From positions 124,001 to 188,000 of the forward strand of contig NZ_JAKKOQ010000012.1 in the NCBI RefSeq assembly GCF_021738965.1: 64,000 nucleotides of DNA. The letters are read 5' to 3'. This DNA comes from Gordonia zhenghanii (GTDB lineage Bacteria; Actinomycetota; Actinomycetes; Mycobacteriales; Mycobacteriaceae). The notes under the pieces are model-generated. The model was not told where the DNA came from. It saw only the letters and a list, made by a program, of their open reading frames with translations, and ran no database searches. The translations under genes were made by a program, and so were the position numbers. This document shows positions 44,726 through 52,961 of the stretch, one piece after another (position 1 is the stretch's first letter; each line of letters starts with the position of its first letter).

Positions 44726-45667
44726 ATGATTCGTTACGAGTGGTGCTCCGAACTCGCGGGGCAGGATGCGCAACAGCTGCGGGACCTCTTGGTGCGCGCG
44801 GCAGCGTACGACGCGGAGCCCGAGTACAACGTGATCGATCCCGACGAGGTCGCGCACGACATGGCCGCGGACAACGGCGTGCGACACCTGGTGGTGTGGC
44901 TCGCCGCTCGCCCGGTGTCCCTGGACGGACCGGATGAGCCGGAGCGTGTCGCCGGGGTCATCCGGCTCGTGCCTTCCGGCGACGGGTGGGCGGACGGAAC
45001 GATCGTCATCGACCCCGACCTCCGTTCGATCGGGATCGTCACCCTTCTGCTCGAGCGCGAGGGCGTCGAGGGGTCGGCTCCGGGCGGATGGCTGGGCAGC
45101 GGATTCGCCGGAGTCCGATCGTGGGCCCGCGGTAACCACCCGGCGTCGGGTCGGATCAGCGATCGCAACCTACTGCCGCGCACACGCCTCGTGTGGAAGC
45201 TGGTCCGTCCGAGTATCGAGTCCTCCGACGGCGACTCCCAGCGAGCCGAGGAACTGACCTCCGCGGACACGTCCGCGATCGAGGGTCTGTTCGCCGACCT
45301 CGACGTCTCGGCGGGCGAGCGCGACCGGCTCCTGGCGGCGGTCGGTTCCGCCGGTCACCACGTGCTCGGCGTCGGGGACGATTCGGGGCTGGTCGGGGCG
45401 GCCCGCCTGGACCTCGCGCCGGTGTTCGTCGATGAGATCGGCAGGTGCGGGAACATCGACTGCCTGGCTACCGCGTCGAGCCTGGACGAAGCCCGGCGCA
45501 GGAATGTGCTCACCGCGCTCCTACCGGCGGCCGGAGCGCGAGCCGCGGCAGTGGGTCTCGACGGAGTCATCTGTTACGCGCCGTCGAGTGACGACGTCCT
45601 CGTATCGGTGAGTCGACGTACCGGATTCCAGCATGACCGCACAGACGTTCAGTACGAGATTCATTGA
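44726..45667 (+). CDS. Tandem GNAT-like protein paired with Rieske oxygenase (copy 1)
   Basis: A 313-residue protein that looks like two acetyltransferase (GNAT) folds in a row, similar in layout to mycothiol synthase MshD. In the first half, IVIDPDLRSIGIVTLLLERE (about 92-111) sits where the acetyl-CoA loop R/QxxGxG/A belongs but is degenerate. The second half has VGAARLDLAPVF and ends RTGFQHDRTDVQYEIH. The same ending type (AAFGHDRTDVLIQFD) is found in the GNAT-like gene beside Rieske 2. It starts 15 bases after Rieske 1 and 15 bases before the acyl-CoA dehydrogenase. The function is unknown; acyl-CoA binding or acyl transfer is inference. Confidence 0.75.
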   Translation: MIRYEWCSELAGQDAQQLRDLLVRAAAYDAEPEYNVIDPDEVAHDMAADNGVRHLVVWLAARPVSLDGPDEPERVAGVIRLVPSGDGWADGTIVIDPDLRSIGIVTLLLEREGVEGSAPGGWLGSGFAGVRSWARGNHPASGRISDRNLLPRTRLVWKLVRPSIESSDGDSQRAEELTSADTSAIEGLFADLDVSAGERDRLLAAVGSAGHHVLGVGDDSGLVGAARLDLAPVFVDEIGRCGNIDCLATASSLDEARRRNVLTALLPAAGARAAAVGLDGVICYAPSSDDVLVSVSRRTGFQHDRTDVQYEIH

Positions 45668-45682
45668 AGGAGAACAGCGTTC

Positions 45683-46846
45683 ATGAAAAGTGATCTCTTC
45701 GAGGCCGATCACCTCGCCTACGCGGATGCGGTGCGGGGCTTCGTCGCCCGCGAAGTCGTCCCCCATCTGGACAGGTGGGAGGAGGAGCGGGAGATAGGTC
45801 GCGCGGTCTGGACTGCTGCCGGCGGTCAGGGGCTGCTCGGTCTTGCGGTGCCCGAACGTTTCGGAGGCAGCGGAGTGACCGACTACCGGTTTCGCGCAGT
45901 GCTGATCAACGAACTCGCCCGAGTGGGTGCGAGTTCGTTGCAGTCGGGCTTCTCCACCAACGACGACATCGTTCTCAACTATTTGCTGCGGCTGGCGGAC
46001 GAGGAACAGTCCGCGCGGTGGCTTCCCGGGTTCACGACGGGCGAGACGATCGGCGCCATCGCGATGAGTGAGCCGGGAACCGGTAGTGACCTGCAGGGGA
46101 TCACGACCACTGCGACGCGCGTGGACGGCGGCTGGAGCCTATCGGGTTCCAAGACGTTCATCACGAGCGGAATCCTCGCAGATCTGGTGATCGTGGTAGC
46201 TCGCAACGACGTCACGGCGGGCTCCAAGGGGTTCACCCTGCTGGTCGTTGAAGAAGGGATGGACGGTTTCCGTAGAGGACGCAAACTCCGCAAGGTCGGA
46301 CTGCAGGCCCAGGACACTGCCGAACTGTTCTTCGACGATGTTTTTGTACCGGATGCGAATGTTCTCGGCGGCGTCGGCTCAGGGTTCGCCCATCTCATGG
46401 ACAGCCTGCCGTTGGAACGACTCGGCATCGCGCTCGCCGGACAGTTCTCGGCTGAGGCGGTCCTGCGGTGGACCGTCGACTACGTGCGGGAGCGGCGAGC
46501 GTTCGGAAAGGCGATCGCCGACTTCCAGAACACGTCGTTCACCCTTGCCGATCACATCACCCGAACCGAGGCGTGCCGCGCCTACCTGGATCGTGCGGTT
46601 CGGCAGTTCAACGAAGGAGCACTCACCGCCGAGGACGCAGCGAAGACCAAGCTGATCGCAACCGAGAACCAGTGGGCGGTGACCGACGCCTGCGTGCAAC
46701 TGCACGGCGGATACGGCTACATGCTCGAGTACCCCGTCGGCCGTGCGTTCACCGACGCACGCATTCAGCGGATCTACGGCGGCACGAACGAGATCATGAA
46801 ACTCATCATCGGTCGACACGAGCTCGCTGCCGCACCGCGACCCTGA
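45683..46846 (+). CDS. Acyl-CoA dehydrogenase
   Basis: A 387-residue FAD-dependent acyl-CoA dehydrogenase. Visible are IAMSEPGTGSDLQGITTTATR (about residues 128-148), the FAD region WSLSGSKTFITSG, RRAFGKAIADFQNTSFTLADH (about 272) and the C-terminal LHGGYGYMLEYPVGRAFTDARIQRIYGGTNEIMKLIIGR, which includes the catalytic Glu of GGTNEI. It would introduce the alpha-beta double bond in the CoA ester. RBS GAAGGAG. A 16-bp tandem repeat begins at its last codons (46840). Confidence 0.95.
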   Translation: MKSDLFEADHLAYADAVRGFVAREVVPHLDRWEEEREIGRAVWTAAGGQGLLGLAVPERFGGSGVTDYRFRAVLINELARVGASSLQSGFSTNDDIVLNYLLRLADEEQSARWLPGFTTGETIGAIAMSEPGTGSDLQGITTTATRVDGGWSLSGSKTFITSGILADLVIVVARNDVTAGSKGFTLLVVEEGMDGFRRGRKLRKVGLQAQDTAELFFDDVFVPDANVLGGVGSGFAHLMDSLPLERLGIALAGQFSAEAVLRWTVDYVRERRAFGKAIADFQNTSFTLADHITRTEACRAYLDRAVRQFNEGALTAEDAAKTKLIATENQWAVTDACVQLHGGYGYMLEYPVGRAFTDARIQRIYGGTNEIMKLIIGRHELAAAPRP

Positions 46847-46888
46847 CTGTCCAGAACCCTGACTGTCCAGAACCCTGACTGGCCAAGA
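46840..46888 (+). repeat. 16-bp tandem repeat across the acyl-CoA dehydrogenase stop
   Basis: ACCCTGACTGTCCAGA at 46840-46855 is repeated exactly at 46856-46871, with a diverged third copy from 46872. The first copy contains the stop codon (46844-46846), so loss of a stop by mutation would still meet TGA in other copies. Confidence 0.9.
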
Positions 46889-46932
46889 ACGCCGCCCGCA
46901 GACCACAGCCCGCGAACAAAGGAACACACGTC

Positions 46933-48453
46933 ATGACTGCAACTATCGGAGCCGCCCTCGACTGGTGGGGCAGAACAAAGCCGGACTCCGTCGCACTCGT
47001 CTTCAACGAGTCTGAACTCACCTACGGGTCGCTTCGTGATTGGACCGGCCGCGGAGCCCGCCACCTCGTCGAGTCGGCGAACGTGAAGCGGGGCGATCGC
47101 GTCGGTCTGCTCGGCCCCAACTCGTTGGAATGGCCGGTGGCCGCGCTGTCGATCCTGAAGTCCGGCGGCACTCTCGTTCCGTTGAACAGTCGGTACCGAC
47201 CGGTGGAGCTTCGCAAGATCGCCGACGAGGCCGGTGTGTCCGCGATCGTCGTCGCGCCCGGCTTCGAGGAACTGGCCGCTGAGACCGCAGCGCTCGGTTC
47301 GGATTTCACCAGGGTGCCGTTCAGTGATCTCACGGCACTCCGGGACGGTGGCTCTGACGACTTCCGCGTGGACGTCGAACCAGACGAGCCGACCACGATC
47401 CTGTTCACGAGTGGTTCCACCGGACTGTCCAAAGGCGTGGTCCTCACCAACCGGACGCTGCTGTCGATCGTCCTGGAGAACACCCTGACCGAGGAGGGGT
47501 TCCGGCCCGGGACCACGACACTGCTCGTGCTTCCCTTGGCGTTCACTCCGGGTCTGGTCTACGGATTGCTGATAACGACGGTGCTCGGCGGAAAGCTCGT
47601 CGTCGAGCCTGAACTCCTGCCGTCCCGCGCGGTGACGCTGCTGGAGAAGCATTCGGTCCAGGCGATCTTCGGGGTTCCGCTGATCTTCGAAGCGATCTCG
47701 CGAGCGCCGGAGTTCGCCGGAGCAGATCTGTCGTCGCTGAAGACGGCGATCGTCGGCGGCGCGGCCGTGCCGACGGACTTGCTCAGTCGCTGGTCCGACA
47801 AAGGCGTGCTGCTGCGCCAGATCTACGGCATGACCGAGGCAGGCGGCGTCGCGACGGCGACCATCGCCTCCGAGGCGCTGGACTATCCCGATCGCTGCGG
47901 GACGGGATCGATCTTCACCGAAGTCAAGGTGTTCGACGAGAACGGAAGGCAGGCTGCGCCGGGCGAGACCGGCGAGTTGGTGGTTCGCGGGCCCGGCGTG
48001 ACACCCGGTTACTGGAACGACCCCGAGACTACCGAGCACGCGCTGCGCGACGGGTGGCTGCACAGCGGTGATCTCGGTGAGGCGGACGCCGCCGGGCGGG
48101 TCAGGTTCGTCGACAGGCTGAAGGATCTGATCATCTCCGGCGGTATCAACATCTCGCCCGTCGAACTCGAGAGTGCGATCGGAGAGGTTGACGGGGTCGT
48201 CGAGGTCGCAGTCATCGCTGCGACGGACGAGCGGTTCGGCGAGACGCCCGCCGCGATCGTCACCGTCAAGGGCGACGTGGACGCCGCAACCATCGTCGAG
48301 CACTGCTCGAGCGTCCTCGCGGACTTCAAAGTGCCGCGGTACGTCGTGGTCACCGAAGACCCGCTCCCGCGACTGCCGTCAGGCAAGATCGCAAAGAGTG
48401 CGATCCGCGACTCGTACAAGGACGTCCACGTGCGTTTCGAGAAGGTGCGATGA
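46933..48453 (+). CDS. Acyl-CoA ligase (AMP-forming), copy 1
   Basis: A 506-residue ANL-family ligase that activates a carboxylic acid to its CoA ester via the acyl-adenylate. The P-loop-like ILFTSGSTGLSKGVVLTN (about residues 155-172), the QIYGMTEAGG motif (about 297), LHSGDLGEAD (about 378), the hinge VDRLKDLIISGGINISP (about 394) and the final catalytic Lys in PRLPSGKIAKSAIR (about 490) are present. It is the same length as the ligase at 59666-61186. Its stop overlaps the enoyl-CoA hydratase start by 4 bases. Confidence 0.94.
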   Translation: MTATIGAALDWWGRTKPDSVALVFNESELTYGSLRDWTGRGARHLVESANVKRGDRVGLLGPNSLEWPVAALSILKSGGTLVPLNSRYRPVELRKIADEAGVSAIVVAPGFEELAAETAALGSDFTRVPFSDLTALRDGGSDDFRVDVEPDEPTTILFTSGSTGLSKGVVLTNRTLLSIVLENTLTEEGFRPGTTTLLVLPLAFTPGLVYGLLITTVLGGKLVVEPELLPSRAVTLLEKHSVQAIFGVPLIFEAISRAPEFAGADLSSLKTAIVGGAAVPTDLLSRWSDKGVLLRQIYGMTEAGGVATATIASEALDYPDRCGTGSIFTEVKVFDENGRQAAPGETGELVVRGPGVTPGYWNDPETTEHALRDGWLHSGDLGEADAAGRVRFVDRLKDLIISGGINISPVELESAIGEVDGVVEVAVIAATDERFGETPAAIVTVKGDVDAATIVEHCSSVLADFKVPRYVVVTEDPLPRLPSGKIAKSAIRDSYKDVHVRFEKVR

Positions 48454-49310
48454 ACGACCCCGTCGACGTTCTCCTCGAACGTCCGACGCTCTGGGTCCAA
48501 CGCAGGCAGTCCACCGCTGTCATCTGGCTGAATCGGCCAGATAGGTTGAACGCCTTCACCTTCGGCATGCGTGATGACATGGTCGCAGCCTTCGACGCCA
48601 CGGATGCCGACGATTCGGTGCGAGCCGTAGTGATCACCGGGACCGGTCGCGCGTTCTGTGCGGGCGCCGACCTGGAAGCGGGCGGCGACACCTTCCTGCC
48701 GGAGTCTGGACGAGGGGACATCCCGCCGGATTCGGGCGGCATCGCGTCGTTGCGGATCTTCGACTCGCGCAAGCCGGTGATCGTCGCGGTCAACGGCCCG
48801 TCCGCGGGTGTCGGCGTCACGATGACCCTTCCCGCCGACGTGCGCATCGCATCCGACGATGCGAAGTTCGCGTTCGTGTTCACCCGACGAGGCCTGGTGC
48901 CGGAGGCGTGTTCGACGTGGTTCCTGCCGCGGATCGTCGGCATGGCCACCGCCCTGCGGTGGACGATGTCCGGTGCGACCGTTCAGGCTGCCGATGCGCT
49001 CGCCGCCGGACTCGTATCCGAGGTCGTGCCCAAGGCATCGGTCCTCACCCGTGCGCTGGAGATCGCCGACGAGTTCGTCGACGGCACGGCACCGGTGTCG
49101 GTGGCGCTCACGCGGGCGATGATGTGGCAGATGTCAGCGGCCGACAGCCCTCGACGAGCACACCGTGTCGAATCGGCGCTGCTCGTCGAGCGGGGCCGGT
49201 CCGGTGACGTTCGAGAGGGCGTCGCGTCGTTCTTGGACAAGCGTTCGCCCGTCTTCGGTGACACGGTCAGCGAACACGAGGGCGACTTCGATTGGGAGTC
49301 GCTGACATAG
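48450..49310 (+). CDS. Enoyl-CoA hydratase/isomerase (crotonase), copy 1
   Basis: A 286-residue crotonase-fold enzyme. The oxyanion-hole segments are GRAFCAGADLEAGG (about residues 65-78) and VAVNGPSAGVGVTMTLPADVR (about 112-132). One catalytic Glu is in RGLVPEACSTWFLPRIVG (about 152). It would hydrate the enoyl-CoA made by the dehydrogenase two genes upstream. It starts inside the ligase stop (ATGA) and is the last enzyme gene before the TetR of this module. Confidence 0.92.
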   Translation: MNDPVDVLLERPTLWVQRRQSTAVIWLNRPDRLNAFTFGMRDDMVAAFDATDADDSVRAVVITGTGRAFCAGADLEAGGDTFLPESGRGDIPPDSGGIASLRIFDSRKPVIVAVNGPSAGVGVTMTLPADVRIASDDAKFAFVFTRRGLVPEACSTWFLPRIVGMATALRWTMSGATVQAADALAAGLVSEVVPKASVLTRALEIADEFVDGTAPVSVALTRAMMWQMSAADSPRRAHRVESALLVERGRSGDVREGVASFLDKRSPVFGDTVSEHEGDFDWESLT

Positions 49311-49314
49311 AACA

Positions 49315-49329
49315 ACATGCGTCTCATGT
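49315..49329. promoter_or_regulatory. Candidate autoregulatory site of TetR-3
   Basis: ACATG-N5-CATGT, a perfect palindrome 35 bases upstream of the TetR start at 49365 and just after the enoyl-CoA hydratase stop. Confidence 0.45.
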
Positions 49330-49364
49330 ATCGTTGCCCCGTACAGGTACGAGGAGAAGGATCG

Positions 49365-50000
49365 ATGATGGCGCGCAGAAAGACCGGGAACGTCCTGTCG
49401 GAGGATGCGGACGAGGCTCGCGTACAGATCATGGTCGCAGCCGAGAAGGTCTTCGCCAAGTACGGTCCCGCCAAGACCACGATGGACGACATCGGCCGCG
49501 AGGCAGGCGTCTCGCGGCCGACTGTCTATCGGTACTTCGCCGGGCGTGACGCGCTGATGTCGGCGCTCATCGAGCGGCGCTCCAGACTGCTGTTCGTCAA
49601 GGCGAGGAAGTTCCTTCTGGACCAGCCGACGTTCGCCGATCAGCTCGTCGAGGGATTGGTGTTCCTCGTCGAGCGTGGCCGACAGGATCCGCTGATCAGG
49701 GTCCTGGTCTCACCCGAGCACATGCAACTCGCCGAGCCCCTGGTCGGCAGTTCCGGACTGGCCGCGCGGCTGACCGCCGAGATGTGGGAGCCGGTGCTCG
49801 ACCGCGCGTTGGAGCGCGGGGAGATCCGCAGTGATCTGGATCGAGCGAAGATGGCCGAGTGGATCGCCTTGATCCAGTTCATCCTCGTCGGTCGGCTCGA
49901 CTTCGATCGGCCGGACGATCCGTCGCACCGCGAGATGCTCCGCACCTTCGTGCTGCCTGCGTTCCTGCCGGCCGCGCAGGCTTCAGATGGGTCGAAGTAG
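49365..50000 (+). CDS. TetR-family regulator 3 of the catabolic island
   Basis: A 211-residue TetR regulator with HTH TMDDIGREAGVSRPTVYRYFAGRDALM (about residues 38-64). It belongs to a different subgroup from TetR-1 and TetR-2. It lies at the end of the Rieske 1 module, with its own palindrome ACATG-N5-CATGT upstream, and is convergent with the reductase gene. The ATG at 49365 has GAGGAGAAGG upstream. A likely target is the Rieske 1 promoter (43432-43458), though the two palindromes differ in sequence. Confidence 0.9.
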   Translation: MMARRKTGNVLSEDADEARVQIMVAAEKVFAKYGPAKTTMDDIGREAGVSRPTVYRYFAGRDALMSALIERRSRLLFVKARKFLLDQPTFADQLVEGLVFLVERGRQDPLIRVLVSPEHMQLAEPLVGSSGLAARLTAEMWEPVLDRALERGEIRSDLDRAKMAEWIALIQFILVGRLDFDRPDDPSHREMLRTFVLPAFLPAAQASDGSK

Positions 50001-50004
50001 TTCG

Positions 50005-50031
50005 CACCGCTAGGCGCGGCGCCGAGCGGTG
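50005..50031. terminator. Hairpin between convergent TetR-3 and reductase genes
   Basis: CACCGCT (50005-50011) pairs with AGCGGTG (50025-50031). An alternative pairing TAGGCGC/GCGCCTA (50011-50017 with 50032-50038) reaches the reductase stop codon. Confidence 0.5.
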
Positions 50032-50035
50032 GCGC

Positions 50036-50977
50036 CTACAGGTCGATGACGAGACGGTTCGACCTGCACCGTGACACGCAGATCATCATCACGTCGCCCG
50101 CGGCGGCCTCGTCTTCGTCCAGGACGGAGTCGCGGTGGTCGATGTCGCCGCTGAGAACTGCGACCTCACAGGTGCCGCATGTTCCTTCGCGACAGGAGAA
50201 GTCGGCGTCGACTCCCGCGTCGAGCACGGCTGACAGCACTGATTCGTCGGCTCCGACCGTCAGGACCTGGCCCGACTGTGCCAGCTCGACTTCGAACGCC
50301 TCGTCGACTGCGTCTTCGTCAATTGCTTTGGCTGCGAACCGCTCCACGCGCAGCTGCACGCCGAGTCGTTGGCTGACGTCCTCGATCGCCAGGAGTAGCG
50401 GCTCGGGGCCGCAGCAATAGACGACACACCCGTCGTCGACGTCGTTCAGCGCCGACTCGAGATCGAGTAGGCCGACTTCGTCTGCGGGGGCCAGTGTCAC
50501 CTGGTCGGGGCGGGATTGGACCAGGTAATCCGCGAACGCCATGCTGCCCCGCGCGCGTCCGCCGTACAGCAGCCGCCACGGCGAGCCTGCGCGCGTCGCG
50601 GCCTCCATCATCGGAACCAGGGGAGTGATGCCGATTCCACCGGCGACGAACAAGTACGAATCGGCGTCCACGAACTCGAAGTGGTTGCGCGGCCCCTGCG
50701 TTCGGACCTCGGCGCCGACGGCGAGTTCGTCGTGAACGTATGCCGAACCGCCGCGGCCGTCGGTCTCCCGTAGAACCGCGATCCGCCAGTACTCGTCGCC
50801 CGGCTCGCCGCACAACGAGTACTGGCGGGTGAGCCCGTTGTCCAGCTCGACATCGATGTGTGCGCCGGGCTGCCAATCGGGCAGTTCGGCACCGTCCGAA
50901 TCCTCGAGGCGGAGTGACACGACTTGATCGGCGACTTCGTCCTTGGCGGTCACGCGCAAGGTGCGGTGAGTGGGCAT
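50036..50977 (-). CDS. Phthalate-dioxygenase-reductase-type oxidoreductase
   Basis: A 313-residue class IA oxygenase reductase. The flavin-binding barrel comes first (about 1-100, RQYSLCGEPGD for FMN), then the NAD(P) domain (about 105-220, LFVAGGIGITPLVPMM and VYCCGPEPLL), and a C-terminal plant-type [2Fe-2S] domain with CREGTCGTC (about 261-269) and a later Cys in MICVSRC. This order matches PDR, VanB and PobB, which feed electrons straight to Rieske oxygenases. It is the only reductase in the island, so it probably serves both Rieske copies. It is divergent from the hydrolase-SDR operon. Confidence 0.92.
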   Translation of the reverse strand: MPTHRTLRVTAKDEVADQVVSLRLEDSDGAELPDWQPGAHIDVELDNGLTRQYSLCGEPGDEYWRIAVLRETDGRGGSAYVHDELAVGAEVRTQGPRNHFEFVDADSYLFVAGGIGITPLVPMMEAATRAGSPWRLLYGGRARGSMAFADYLVQSRPDQVTLAPADEVGLLDLESALNDVDDGCVVYCCGPEPLLLAIEDVSQRLGVQLRVERFAAKAIDEDAVDEAFEVELAQSGQVLTVGADESVLSAVLDAGVDADFSCREGTCGTCEVAVLSGDIDHRDSVLDEDEAAAGDVMMICVSRCRSNRLVIDL

Positions 50978-51006
50978 ACGCGCCTTCCCGGAAACGGTTG
51001 AGTACC

Positions 51007-51028
51007 GCATAATCTTATGCTATTAGTT
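51007..51028. promoter_or_regulatory. Palindrome and shared TetR-like motif between reductase and hydrolase
   Basis: GCATAA-TC-TTATGC (51007-51020) is a perfect palindrome. Overlapping it, CTTATGCTATTAGTT (51014-51028) resembles the motif CTAATGGTATTAGTT found upstream of Rieske 2 (two differences in 15). Confidence 0.55.
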
Positions 51029-51124
51029 TTAGGTGGGCAACTGAGGCTGTCGATCTTCGATTCGGTCCGGTTGGCGTACAACGACTCTCACGGGCTGATC
51101 TGCCCAGTTCAAGGTGGTCTCCGA

Positions 51125-52057
51125 ATGACCCGCACAGATACTCGACAACACTTCCGAGGCGATGGCGTCGACCTCGCTGCTACGAGTTGGTCGCCGGCCG
51201 GACCCAGCTCGGGCATCGTCGTGCTGTTGCACGGCGGTGGACAGACACGGCACTCGTGGCAGCGCACCGGAGAGCGACTGGCCGACGGCGGGTGGCGCGT
51301 GCACGCCGTCGATCTCCGAGGGCACGGCGAAAGCGAATGGGCGTTCGATGGCGACTACACCATCGACGCGCACGCACGTGACGTCAGCGCACTGGTGAGC
51401 AGGCTCCCCGAGGCGCCGATCCTGGTCGGGGCCTCGCTCGGCGGGATGGCCTCGCTGATGGCACAGTCTGCGAACGGTTCGCTCGCACGCGGACTGGTCC
51501 TGGTCGACATCACGCCCAAGGCGCGGCCCGAGGGGCTCACCAAGATCCACGACTTCATGGCGCGTGGGATCGAGGGGTTCGACTCCCTCGACGACGCGTT
51601 GGCCGCCGTCGTCGCTTACAACCCGAACCGGAGGCGGATGCCGCGGGCAGCGGGTCTGCGCAAGAACCTGAGACAGCGTGACGGACGCTGGTATTGGCAC
51701 TGGGATCCGCGCATCCTCGCCCAGCGCGAGAACTCGGTCGAGGCCGCCGCCGAGCGTGAGAGCGCGGCTAGATCGGCGGCACGGCGCATCACGGTCCCGA
51801 CGCTGCTCGTCCACGGCGCGCAGTCGGACGTGGTGTCCGACGACGGTGTCAATGACCTGTTGGCTCTCATCCCCGACGCGAGACATGTCGAGGTGCGCGG
51901 GGCGGGCCACATGATCGCCGGCGACGACAACGACGTGCTGAGCGGGGGAATCGCGGACTTCTGCAGCTCGCTGCGCGCGGATTCCGCCGAGCACTACCGG
52001 TTCTCGCGCACCGAGCATTTTTCATCCACAACAGGTTTCACCCCACGAGAGGAATGA
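51125..52057 (+). CDS. Alpha/beta hydrolase
   Basis: A 310-residue alpha/beta-hydrolase. The oxyanion motif is VVLLHGGGQTRHSW (about residues 32-45), the nucleophile elbow is VGASLGGMAS (about 102-111), the acid is probably in VHGAQSDVVSDD (about 235) and the His is in GAGHMIAGDDND (about 262). It could open a ring-fission product, a lactone or an ester, or act as a CoA thioesterase. The ATG at 51125 follows AAGGTGG. It ends 4 bases before the next SDR gene, whose ribosome site lies inside it. Confidence 0.88.
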   Translation: MTRTDTRQHFRGDGVDLAATSWSPAGPSSGIVVLLHGGGQTRHSWQRTGERLADGGWRVHAVDLRGHGESEWAFDGDYTIDAHARDVSALVSRLPEAPILVGASLGGMASLMAQSANGSLARGLVLVDITPKARPEGLTKIHDFMARGIEGFDSLDDALAAVVAYNPNRRRMPRAAGLRKNLRQRDGRWYWHWDPRILAQRENSVEAAAERESAARSAARRITVPTLLVHGAQSDVVSDDGVNDLLALIPDARHVEVRGAGHMIAGDDNDVLSGGIADFCSSLRADSAEHYRFSRTEHFSSTTGFTPREE

Positions 52058-52061
52058 AAGT

Positions 52062-52886
52062 ATGGCACGACTGGACGGAAAAGTAGCCTTCATCACGGGT
52101 ATCGCGCGAGGTCAGGGTCGTTCGCACGCGGTGCGGCTCGCCGAAGAGGGCGCTGCGATCATCGGCATGGACATCTGTGCGCAGATCCCGACGGTGTTCT
52201 ACCCGATGGCCACCCGAGAGGACCTCGCCGAGACCGAGCGTCTCGTCAAGGAAGTAGGTGGCCAGATCGTCACGACGATCGGCGACGTGCGCAAGCGCGA
52301 GGACATCGAAGCGGCGTTGGCGGCAGGCATCGAACAGTTCGGGCACGTCGACACGATCATCCCGAACGCAGGCATCATGCCGGTCATCGAACCCGGAGAT
52401 CAGAGGCAGGCCTGGTTCGACGCCGTCGACGTCATGCTGACCGGGGTCTGGCAGGTGCTGGACGTCGTCACACCTGTTCTCATCGAGCAAGGCCGCGGTG
52501 GAACCATTACCATCACCAGTTCGGCGGCAGGCCTGCGCAGTATCGGACTCAACACGCTGCCCGGACAGGCGGGCTACACAGCGTCGAAGCACGGCGTCGT
52601 CGGTCTGATGCGCCTGTACTCCAAGCAGCTCGCCAAGGACTGCATCCGCGTCAATACGATCCATCCGACCGGAGTGGACACTCCGATGGTCGCCAACGCG
52701 GAGTACGGGGAGTTCGTCGGTAACCATCCCGAGGTGGCGAGCGACGACGCGTACAAGAACCCGATGCCCGTCGAACTGATCGAAGCCGTCGACATCAGCA
52801 ACGCCATAGTCTTCCTGGCATCCGACGAAGCTCGTTACGTGACCGGTGTGACGATGCCGGTCGATGCCGGATACAACAACCGCTGA
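52062..52886 (+). CDS. Mycofactocin-coupled type SDR
   Basis: A 274-residue SDR with the extended N-terminus of the mycofactocin-coupled group: FITGIARGQGRSHAVRLAEEGAAIIGMDIC (about residues 9-38), followed by the family insert ATREDLAETERLVKEVGG. The catalytic Ser is in ITSSAAGLRS and Tyr/Lys in YTASKHGVVG. Such enzymes keep their NAD tightly bound and pass electrons to mycofactocin instead of free cofactor. No mycofactocin biosynthesis genes are in the window. It would oxidise an alcohol intermediate of the island's pathway. Confidence 0.88.
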   Translation: MARLDGKVAFITGIARGQGRSHAVRLAEEGAAIIGMDICAQIPTVFYPMATREDLAETERLVKEVGGQIVTTIGDVRKREDIEAALAAGIEQFGHVDTIIPNAGIMPVIEPGDQRQAWFDAVDVMLTGVWQVLDVVTPVLIEQGRGGTITITSSAAGLRSIGLNTLPGQAGYTASKHGVVGLMRLYSKQLAKDCIRVNTIHPTGVDTPMVANAEYGEFVGNHPEVASDDAYKNPMPVELIEAVDISNAIVFLASDEARYVTGVTMPVDAGYNNR

Positions 52887-52902
52887 CGCCGCACAAACGA
52901 AA

Positions 52903-52940
52903 GAAGGCGGGGCGGAGTCGACCGACTCCGCCCCGCCTTC
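52903..52940. terminator. Strong bidirectional terminator
   Basis: Perfect 18-bp stem GAAGGCGGGGCGGAGTCG with a 2-base AC loop, between the SDR stop (52886) and the convergent CaiB stop (52962). Confidence 0.88.
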
Positions 52941-52961
52941 TATCGCGTCGGCGATTGCGGC

